A stretch of 9,303 nucleotides of DNA, taken from UBA3855 sp964472035. GTDB lineage: Bacteria; Bacillota; Clostridia; Oscillospirales; Ruminococcaceae. Both the position numbers and the translations under genes were made by a program. The notes beneath the pieces were generated by a model. It saw nothing but the letters and a program-made list of their open reading frames with translations, had not been told where the DNA came from and searched no databases. Where the stretch lies: positions 1-9,303 of the forward strand of contig CAYYIT010000075.1 of the NCBI GenBank assembly GCA_964472035.1. The letters are read 5' to 3'. Shown here piece after piece: positions 1 to 4,425 of this stretch; positions within the stretch are counted from its first letter, which is position 1, and every line of letters starts with the position of its first letter.

Positions 1-43
1 AATTACGACCTCTGCGTAAACTTTAAAAATACGCATTAATTAG

Positions 44-413
44 TGGTGGAGGCGAGGGGAATCGAACCCCTGTCCGAAAGCCCATTCCCACAACTTTCTA
101 CGAGTGTAGTTTATCTATTAAAATTCCCTGGCGGAACCGCCGACAAACAGGCTGAACTGTCAGGTAGTCCAAATGCATTCCGGAGACATGGACGGGTCTT
201 CGGAACGTTCACCACTGATCGATGCCCTGTAAAAGCCGTGGTACTCAGTTACAGGACAGATGCTGACTTAGGCAGCAACCTGCAGGCTCTTGTTAAAGCT
301 TACAGAAATGTTGTTTTTAGCGTTTATATTTAAAACGTGCCATGTTTTAAGAGATTGGCAGCCTCTACTCGCTTATCATGGTGCAAAGCCCCCGTCGAAA
401 CCGGTACGCCCCC
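44..413 (-). ncRNA. ssrA: Transfer-messenger RNA (tmRNA), one-piece
   Basis: This RNA rescues ribosomes stalled on mRNAs without a stop codon, acting first as an alanine tRNA and then as a short mRNA encoding a degradation tag. The 5' end, read on the minus strand, has the conserved GGGGGCGTACCGGTTTCGAC block. The 3' end has a T arm (GGGG-TTCGATT-CCCC) and an encoded CCA at 46-44. The ends pair as a 7-bp acceptor stem: 413-407 with 48-54, discriminator A at 47. The third pair is G411-U50, the G3-U70 identity element for alanyl-tRNA synthetase. The length of 370 nt suits a one-piece tmRNA. It starts 15 nt after the smpB stop codon, so the two may be co-transcribed and the tmRNA end made by processing; I see no convincing separate promoter. 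Ends are inferred from stem pairing. Confidence 0.97.
268..321 (-). other. tmRNA proteolysis-tag reading frame
   Basis: This is the mRNA-like segment inside ssrA. Starting at a GCT resume codon (321-319) it reads AKNNISVSFNKSLQVAA and ends in TAA at 270-268. With the alanine carried by the tmRNA itself, the tag added to stalled peptides would be 18 residues. It ends in Val-Ala-Ala where most bacterial tags end in Leu-Ala-Ala; this C-terminus is what ClpXP-type proteases read. The frame is supported by the hydrophobic-Ala-Ala-stop ending and the standard alanine resume codon. Confidence 0.9.
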
Positions 414-428
414 ATAATGTCCGCAAAA

Positions 429-893
429 TTATTGATTCTGCGCCTTCAGCGCCCGGTCAATGGCTCTCTTTGCGTCACGCTTTGCGGCATCGTCACGCTT
501 GTCATAGAGCTTCTTACCCTTGCAGAGTCCCAGCTGCACCTTCACTCTCGAATCCTTGAAATAAAGCGAGAGCGGTACAAGCGTCAGACCATCCTGCTTC
601 TGCTTGCCGTAAAGACGGTTGATCTCTGCCTTGTGCATCAAAAGCCGGCGGACACGCAGGGGATCGCGGTTGAAAATATTGCCCTTTTCGTATGGTGAAA
701 TATGCATCTGCTTGATGAACAGCTCGCCGTTTTCGACCACGCACCAGCTGTCCTTGAGGTTGACACTGCCCTGACGGATGGATTTGACCTCCGTACCGGT
801 CAGCTCAATGCCGGCTTCAAAGGATTCCAGCACGAAATATTCATGCCGCGCCTTGCGGTTTTCAGTGATAAGCTTTGTTCCCTTAGTATGCAT
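429..893 (-). CDS. smpB: SsrA-binding protein SmpB
   Basis: SmpB binds the tRNA-like domain of tmRNA, delivers it to the empty A site of stalled ribosomes and mimics the missing anticodon arm. The 154-residue product has the usual family length. Diagnostic segments are the early ARHEYFVLESFEAGIELTG stretch, followed by TEVKSIR, then KDSWCVVENGELFIKQMHISPY and the RRLLMHKAEI segment. The C-terminal tail from about residue 125 (GKKLYDKRDDAAKRDAKR) is the basic stretch that becomes helical in the mRNA channel. The ATG at 893 is preceded by a GAGGTG ribosome site. It lies 34 nt after ydbC and 15 nt before ssrA on the same strand, the classic smpB-ssrA pairing. I see nothing degenerate in it. Confidence 0.97.
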   Translation of the reverse strand: MHTKGTKLITENRKARHEYFVLESFEAGIELTGTEVKSIRQGSVNLKDSWCVVENGELFIKQMHISPYEKGNIFNRDPLRVRRLLMHKAEINRLYGKQKQDGLTLVPLSLYFKDSRVKVQLGLCKGKKLYDKRDDAAKRDAKRAIDRALKAQNQ

Positions 894-927
894 ATTTTCA
901 CCTCACAATCAAGCGTTTCCGCGATTT

Positions 928-1176
928 TTAGAATTCATCCATCTCGTCGAATGCATCCAGATCAAGCTCGTTAAGGATATCCTTGAGACTTGCCAGTTCA
1001 TCCGCAGTCATCGTCAGACCCTTGCCCATCTTGGAGTGATCGGGAGACCAGTCGCGCAGATCATACTTCGGCTCGCGGTCGTTCCAGCTGACCATATTCA
1101 GCTCACGGCTCCAGCCTCTTGCATTCTCCCCGATGACACCGATGTGTTCAGTAATCTCAAACTTCAATTCCGCCAT
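928..1176 (-). CDS. ydbC: YdbC-family PC4-like ssDNA-binding protein
   Basis: This is an 82-residue protein of the YdbC family, bacterial relatives of the eukaryotic coactivator PC4/p15, known as small homodimeric single-stranded nucleic-acid-binding proteins; their cellular role in Firmicutes is not well defined. Recognisable family features are the N-terminal FEITEHIGVIGE strands, the GWSRELNMVSWNDREPKYDLR core with its basic and aromatic residues, the DWSPDHSKMGKG turn and a C-terminal helix starting near residue 57 (TADELASLKDILNEL). The last residues are strongly acidic (DLDAFDEMDEF). The ATG at 1176 lies inside the last codons of the upstream phospholipase gene (20-nt overlap), so its ribosome site (GGAG, about 10 nt upstream) is within that gene and translation may be coupled. 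It precedes smpB by 34 nt. Confidence 0.87.
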   Translation of the reverse strand: MAELKFEITEHIGVIGENARGWSRELNMVSWNDREPKYDLRDWSPDHSKMGKGLTMTADELASLKDILNELDLDAFDEMDEF

Positions 1177-2077
1177 TTTCTTTCTGCTCCGTTTCTTCTG
1201 TGTTTTGTTCCTGCATGTGCTCTTCCTCTTCCAAGTACTTCCGCAGCTGCGGCATCTGCTGTGCAGTAATCGAATATCCCTGCGCGTAAAGTGCCATCAG
1301 CTTGTCCAGCCGTTTGTCAGTACGCTTGACGCCGAGTGTGTCCTTTGGCGCGATCACATAAAGTCTGCCTTCCTGTTCCAGCGCATTGATCTGTTCGATG
1401 CACGCATTGTAGCGTTCGTGCCGGGAAAGAAGTGCCTGCGCATAAGCCGGATGCCTGCGCTGATAGGTTTTGGCGATCGTCGACATCAGGGATTCTTCCG
1501 TTTTCAGATAGCTGCGCTCCCTTGTCAGTACAATAATGACCTTGTCACATCCATCATCCAGCGCCTTCTGGAAGGGAATGGAATCCGCAACGCCGCCGTC
1601 TGCATAATGCTTGCCATCAATGACAATGGGCTTGAACATCAGCGGAAGCGCACAGGTTGCCTGAAGGACCCTCCATTCATGGTCGGATCCGCTGACCGGA
1701 AGGTACTCTGCCTCGCCGTTTTCAATATTCGTCACGGCAGCCAGCACTTCCGTGCCGCTTTCCTCATAGGCTTTGTAATCAAAGGGAAGCAGCCGGTTCG
1801 GGATCGTGGAAAAGACAAATTTCAGGTTGTAGTAGGAACGGTTCAGCGGATTGAAACGGTGCAGCATTCCGGCATAGCGCGGATTGCGTACAAAACGCCG
1901 CTGCATTTCACGATTTCTTCCATGCTGGCCGGAAACGTAGGATACACCGTAGGTGATTCCGGCAGAGGAACCGATCACATAATCAGCCTTGATTTTTGCA
2001 TCGAGCAAAGCATCCATCACACCGCAGGAAAAGATGGTGCGATGCGCACCGCCTTCTAATACCAGTCCGATTTTCAT
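1157..2077 (-). CDS. Patatin-like phospholipase (YjjU/RssA-type)
   Basis: This is a predicted cytosolic acyl-ester hydrolase with a Ser-Asp dyad. From the ATG at 2077 the product has 306 residues. The oxyanion-hole glycine motif is LEGGAHR (residues 7-13), the nucleophile elbow is GSSAG with Ser38, and the dyad aspartate is Asp160 in YADGGVADS. There is no signal peptide. The C-terminal part (about 185-306) resembles the helical extension of YjjU-type members, and the last 25 residues are very Glu/Gln-rich. The reading frame is open up to 2119, but the ATG at 2077 has AAAGGAGCC just upstream and begins exactly at the conserved MKIGLVLEGG strand; a start at 2119 would overlap the -10 box. It is first in the operon with ydbC, smpB and ssrA. 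The natural lipid substrate is unknown. Confidence 0.9.
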   Translation of the reverse strand: MKIGLVLEGGAHRTIFSCGVMDALLDAKIKADYVIGSSAGITYGVSYVSGQHGRNREMQRRFVRNPRYAGMLHRFNPLNRSYYNLKFVFSTIPNRLLPFDYKAYEESGTEVLAAVTNIENGEAEYLPVSGSDHEWRVLQATCALPLMFKPIVIDGKHYADGGVADSIPFQKALDDGCDKVIIVLTRERSYLKTEESLMSTIAKTYQRRHPAYAQALLSRHERYNACIEQINALEQEGRLYVIAPKDTLGVKRTDKRLDKLMALYAQGYSITAQQMPQLRKYLEEEEHMQEQNTEETEQKENGGIEV

Positions 2078-2110
2078 GCTTTGGCTCCTTTCACATACAA
2101 GTACTTCATT

Positions 2111-2139
2111 ATTATACACGATTCCTTTCAGTTTTGCAA
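2111..2139 (-). promoter_or_regulatory. Sigma-A promoter for phospholipase-ydbC-smpB-ssrA operon
   Basis: On the minus strand there is a TTGCAA -35 (2139-2134), a 17-nt spacer and a perfect TATAAT -10 (2116-2111). The start codon at 2077 lies about 27 nt beyond the expected transcription start, leaving just enough leader for the ribosome site. It is the only strong promoter seen for the four minus-strand genes. Confidence 0.82.
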
Positions 2140-2146
2140 GGGCTTT

Positions 2147-2162
2147 TTGAAAATATTTTCAA
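2147..2162. promoter_or_regulatory. 16-bp perfect palindrome, possible operator
   Basis: TTGAAAATATTTTCAA is a perfect 16-bp inverted repeat, 7 nt upstream of the -35 box of the phospholipase operon and about 80 nt upstream of the divergent promoter at 2242. A partial copy (TGAAAATAT) follows at 2181-2189. The shape and AT-richness suit a dimeric repressor site, vaguely like Fur/PerR-type boxes. AT-rich palindromes also arise by chance in intergenic DNA, so the regulatory role is inference. Confidence 0.35.
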
Positions 2163-2241
2163 TATTTTTCGTCGATATGCTGAAAATATACGCATCTGTT
2201 TTGTCAGAATGACGATTCTTTGTCCCAAACAGCGATTTTTC

Positions 2242-2270
2242 TTGCACTGTCGTTAAGATTATGCTATAAT
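2242..2270 (+). promoter_or_regulatory. Sigma-A promoter for the 2316 membrane-protein gene
   Basis: The site has a TTGCAC -35 (2242-2247), a 17-nt spacer and a perfect TATAAT -10 (2265-2270), with TG one base before the -10 (extended -10). It points at the gene starting at 2316, giving a leader of about 40 nt. Confidence 0.82.
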
Positions 2271-2315
2271 AGTGAATATAATTTACTTCGTTTTACCAAT
2301 GAGAGGAGACAGAGT

Positions 2316-2867
2316 ATGGATACGAATGAACTGTGCAGGCTCCGCATGCCGGAGGAGAAGGAAGAGGCACTGTGTAAATACATTGCGGATCGGCGTTATG
2401 TGCATATGATGACGCTCTACCTGTCTCTGGCAGGAGCTTTGTTCTTGATGCCCTTGGCAATTATGGAAATCAAAACCTTGTCAAATCCAAGCTATGGAAG
2501 CTATTCTTATCGCAGTTACCGCAGAAGACATAGGTTCGACTTTGCTGTCATCTGGACGTTTTCCATGGTGACGTTCATCGTGATGTTCATCAAGGGTATC
2601 GGCAGTGTCTTCGGCAGGAATTCCGACTATGATTGTGTGAAACGCCAGAAATATGCATTCGGCACGATGACGGTCGGCGGCAAGAAGCATGATCTCCAGC
2701 GCCATCCGTACTATGTCAGTGATCGTGACGGCAACGAGTACTGCTGCCCCGTGTTTCTGGATTACAAAAATGCGCAGTTCGGCGATACGATGTTCTGCGT
2801 GGTGCTCGACAACGGCAAGCGCTTCGCCATGCGTGATGTCAGCAAGCCCGGCTGGGATCTGGAATGA
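2316..2867 (+). CDS. Two-helix membrane protein of unknown function
   Basis: I do not recognise this 183-residue protein. After a charged N-terminus (about 1-28) there is a hydrophobic helix (about 30-51, LYLSLAGALFLMPLAIM), a Tyr/Ser/Arg-rich loop (GSYSYRSYRRRHR), a second helix (about 77-96, FAVIWTFSMVTFIVMFI) and a C-terminal domain of about 85 residues. That domain looks like a small beta fold, with short strand-like stretches split by turns, and has a paired cysteine in NEYCCPVF. N- and C-termini should be on the same side; the charge pattern does not settle which. The start at 2316 has AGAGGAG upstream and a strong promoter 46 nt before; the open frame extends to 2220, but that start lies upstream of the promoter. 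It appears to be a single-gene unit, since the riboswitch promoter begins 5 nt after its stop. Confidence 0.75.
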   Translation: MDTNELCRLRMPEEKEEALCKYIADRRYVHMMTLYLSLAGALFLMPLAIMEIKTLSNPSYGSYSYRSYRRRHRFDFAVIWTFSMVTFIVMFIKGIGSVFGRNSDYDCVKRQKYAFGTMTVGGKKHDLQRHPYYVSDRDGNEYCCPVFLDYKNAQFGDTMFCVVLDNGKRFAMRDVSKPGWDLE

Positions 2868-2872
2868 CCCAC

Positions 2873-2901
2873 TTGACGAAAAACCAAAACTGTGTTATAA
2901 T
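2873..2901 (+). promoter_or_regulatory. Sigma-A promoter of the B12-uptake operon
   Basis: A TTGACG -35 (2873-2878), a 17-nt spacer and a perfect TATAAT -10 (2896-2901), with an upstream TG making it an extended -10, lie just ahead of the riboswitch. Transcription should begin near 2908. The first leader bases form a small hairpin GGGA-GAGA-TCCC (2910-2921). Confidence 0.88.
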
Positions 2902-2930
2902 ACATAAAAGGGAGAGATCCCGCATGAAAA

Positions 2931-3060
2931 TTGCATATTTACGCGGTCCGTGTTCGCGAAAGCGAAGAAAAGAGGGAAGTTCGGTGCAAATCCGTCGCAA
3001 CCATCATTACCGTAATTGGGATTTCGTCCCATAAGTCGGATTACTCTGCGGACAATGCGG
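2931..3060 (+). promoter_or_regulatory. Cobalamin (B12) riboswitch aptamer
   Basis: The RNA carries the conserved cobalamin-riboswitch core in order: GCGGTCC, a GNRA-capped hairpin TTCGC-GAAA-GCGAA (2953-2966), then GAGGGAAGTTCGGTGCAAATCC (split at 2972-2981 and 2982-2993), a short arm with GGGA-TTTCG-TCCC (3018-3030), and the B12-box-like segment AGTCGGATTACTCTGC (3034-3049). Residues 2931-2936 can pair with 3055-3060 to close a P1 helix. Riboswitches of this class bind cobalamins and usually switch off B12 transport or synthesis genes. The arm is compact, so I cannot say whether it prefers adenosyl- or methyl/aquo-cobalamin. Its position before a corrinoid-uptake operon is exactly as expected. 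Ends are estimated. Confidence 0.9.
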
Positions 3061-3093
3061 GTGGCAGCAGAATGATTCTGCTGCGGCATTTTT
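3054..3093 (+). terminator. Riboswitch-linked Rho-independent terminator
   Basis: GCAGCAGAAT (3064-3073) and ATTCTGCTGC (3075-3084) are perfect complements forming a strong hairpin; AATGC at 3054-3058 can add a lower helix with GCATT at 3086-3090, and a TTTTT tract ends at 3093. The lower strand 3055-3058 is also the 3' side of the proposed P1 helix, so aptamer folding and the full-length terminator stem share bases. This is the likely expression platform; the exact switching logic is inferred. Confidence 0.8.
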
Positions 3094-3166
3094 GGATATG
3101 AAAAGTGCAGCCATTTGATGTTTCCGCGGGAGGGGTTTGCCTTCTCGCTAATTACAGAGAATTGCT

Positions 3167-3209
3167 GCGCTTTTTTGTTGTCAATGCAACAGAAAAGCGT
3201 TTCTTTTTT
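3167..3209 (+). terminator. Second hairpin plus T-tract before the first operon gene
   Basis: The strand 3167-3180 (CGCTTTTTTGTTG core) pairs with 3187-3200 (CAACAGAAAAGCG) through about 13 pairs including a G-U wobble, with a six-base loop, followed by TTTCTTTTTT. This has the form of an intrinsic terminator, although the stem is A/U-rich. The T-tract ends at 3209 and the GGGAGG ribosome site of the next gene begins at 3210. It may be a second attenuation point or a transcript-processing or stability element. Confidence 0.55.
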
Positions 3210-3219
3210 GGGAGGTAGT

Positions 3220-3438
3220 ATGGCAAAGGAGAAATTGACAAGATCGGACTGTATCCTGCTCTTGCAGGGAAAACAGGCGGAGCTTCTGAAAAACGGAGAA
3301 CATCGCTATCCCAAGCGCGCGGATTTTACCGAGCGTGAGGTGGTTGCGATCAAAGCATTTCTCGGGCCATGGCCAAGAGCCTTGGAGGCTGCCGGGATCA
3401 AACCGCCCAGAGAACAGTCCAGTGCATCACACACCTGA
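3220..3438 (+). CDS. Small HNH-associated-repeat-like protein
   Basis: This 72-residue basic protein resembles one unit of the homing-endonuclease-associated repeat (HNH_repeat). It has an N-terminal helix (SDCILLLQGKQAELLKNGEH), then a YPKRADFTEREVVAIKAFLG segment and the hallmark GPWPRALEAAGIKPP ending. In homing endonucleases such repeats are thought to be DNA-binding helical modules; here there is a single unit and no nuclease domain, so it may be a small nucleic-acid-binding protein. The ATG at 3220 has an excellent GGGAGG site 4 nt upstream; an earlier in-frame ATG at 3115 would read through the attenuator hairpin and lacks such a site. It is the first gene after the B12 riboswitch and lies 51 nt before the DUF4430 surface protein. 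Its role is unknown; it could be a regulator. Confidence 0.72.
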   Translation: MAKEKLTRSDCILLLQGKQAELLKNGEHRYPKRADFTEREVVAIKAFLGPWPRALEAAGIKPPREQSSASHT

Positions 3439-3489
3439 CATCCGTTCCGCAAGCCGGACGAGATAAAAATGAATTGAGAGGTAATGAAC

Positions 3490-4425
3490 ATGAAAAAAAT
3501 GATCGCAGCCGTTCTTTCCGTACTGACAGCCGCAGCAGCTTGCACGTTTGCTGCCGCGGCGGAGGAAAGCGCAAGTGTGAATGTCTATGTCACGATCGCC
3601 GATGCGCAGGGGGAACTTGCCGTTGCAGCGGAAACGATCGCTGTGTCCGATGCGGACGGTGACGGCGTACTTACCATCAACGATGCACTGTACCATGCAC
3701 ACGAGGCTTTCTATGACGGCGGTGCATCTGCTGGCTACGCATCAGAAGAAACAGAATTCGGCCTGAGCCTGAGCAAGCTCTGGGGTGCGGAAAACGGTAC
3801 CGCTTATGGGTATTATCTGAATCATGCGTCAGCTCTGTCTTTGGCGGATACCATCACAGAGGGCGACTGCATCAGTGCCTTCGTATATACCGATATGACC
3901 GGATGGTCGGATACCTATTGTTACTTCGATGTGAGTTCCGTCGCAGCGGAAGCAGGCGACGAGATCACACTGACCCTCTCTGCTGCCGGATATGATGCGA
4001 ACTGGAACCCCGCTGTTCTGCCCGTGGAGGGTGCTGTGATTACCATCGATGGTGAGGCGACTGCATTTACGACGGACGCGCAGGGCAGGGTGACCTTTAC
4101 TGTGGAGGAGGGCGGCAGCTTCGTGATCAGTGCGGTTTCCGAGAGTCAGATCCTCGTTCCGCCCGTTTGCAAGGCAGAGATCACTGCGGATGGGATGGAA
4201 ACGACAGCGGAGAATGCACAGACCGAGAATGCACAGACCGAGAATGCACAGACCGAGAATGCACAGACCGAGGTGTCCTCCACGACTGCATCGACCGCAG
4301 CCGGAACACAGCAGACCACGATCCCAAATACCGGAGATGCCTTTGCTGTTTCCGCAGTTGCTCTCGCGCTTGCAGGATGCACCGGAGCCTGGGCTTTGAC
4401 AAGAAGGAGAAATGATGCGGAGTAA
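3490..4425 (+). CDS. Sortase-anchored surface protein with DUF4430-like domain
   Basis: This is predicted to be a cell-wall-anchored, probably corrinoid-binding surface protein of 311 residues. It has a signal peptide (about 1-24, cleavage after AAAA), a DUF4430-like domain (about 29-138) with the typical ending GYYLN...ADTITEGDCISAFVY, and within it a canonical EF-hand/dockerin-type calcium loop (residues 54-65, DADGDGVLTIND). An Ig-like or carboxypeptidase-regulatory-like beta domain follows (about 152-231), then a Thr/Glu-rich spacer with four ENAQT repeats (241-260). The sortase motif IPNTG is at 278-282, followed by a hydrophobic helix and an RRR tail. DUF4430 is related to the beta-domain of intrinsic factor and transcobalamin, so corrinoid binding is inferred from family and operon. 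The ATG at 3490 is favoured because AGAGG is 8 nt upstream; the ATG at 3484 is too close. Its end overlaps the next gene. Confidence 0.87.
   Translation: MKKMIAAVLSVLTAAAACTFAAAAEESASVNVYVTIADAQGELAVAAETIAVSDADGDGVLTINDALYHAHEAFYDGGASAGYASEETEFGLSLSKLWGAENGTAYGYYLNHASALSLADTITEGDCISAFVYTDMTGWSDTYCYFDVSSVAAEAGDEITLTLSAAGYDANWNPAVLPVEGAVITIDGEATAFTTDAQGRVTFTVEEGGSFVISAVSESQILVPPVCKAEITADGMETTAENAQTENAQTENAQTENAQTEVSSTTASTAAGTQQTTIPNTGDAFAVSAVALALAGCTGAWALTRRRNDAE
4210..4269 (+). repeat. Four perfect 15-bp tandem repeats (ENAQT)
   Basis: The unit GAGAATGCACAGACC is repeated four times without mismatch, in frame, encoding (ENAQT)4 in the spacer between the folded domains and the sortase motif. 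Perfect identity at the DNA level suggests recent expansion or an unstable copy number. Such a repeat would adjust the stalk length of the surface protein. Confidence 0.95.

Noticed and set aside
13..35. TGCGTA/TACGCA inverted repeat just downstream of ssrA
   Set aside because: Only 6 bp with an 11-nt loop and no T-tract after it on the minus strand, so too weak to call a terminator.
44..70. tRNA-like 3' end with T arm and CCA considered as a separate tRNA gene
   Set aside because: There is no D or anticodon arm next to it; the partner acceptor strand is at 407-413, so it is the tRNA-like domain of tmRNA.
1133..2059. Long plus-strand open frame of 308 codons
   Set aside because: It is antisense to the phospholipase gene, which has intact patatin motifs, promoter and ribosome site; the plus-strand product is low-complexity and has no ribosome site.
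2924..3034. 36-codon open frame in the leader, ATG at 2924 behind GGGAGAG, basic product
   Set aside because: It lies almost entirely over the conserved riboswitch aptamer, whose RNA bases explain the sequence; the product resembles nothing and translation would disrupt folding.
3541..3543. Cysteine near the end of the surface-protein signal peptide as a lipoprotein site
   Set aside because: The preceding residues are AAA rather than a lipobox with Leu at -3, and the protein already has a C-terminal sortase anchor.
4210..4269. Short direct repeats considered as a CRISPR array
   Set aside because: The units are 15 bp, contiguous without spacers, in frame and inside a coding region.
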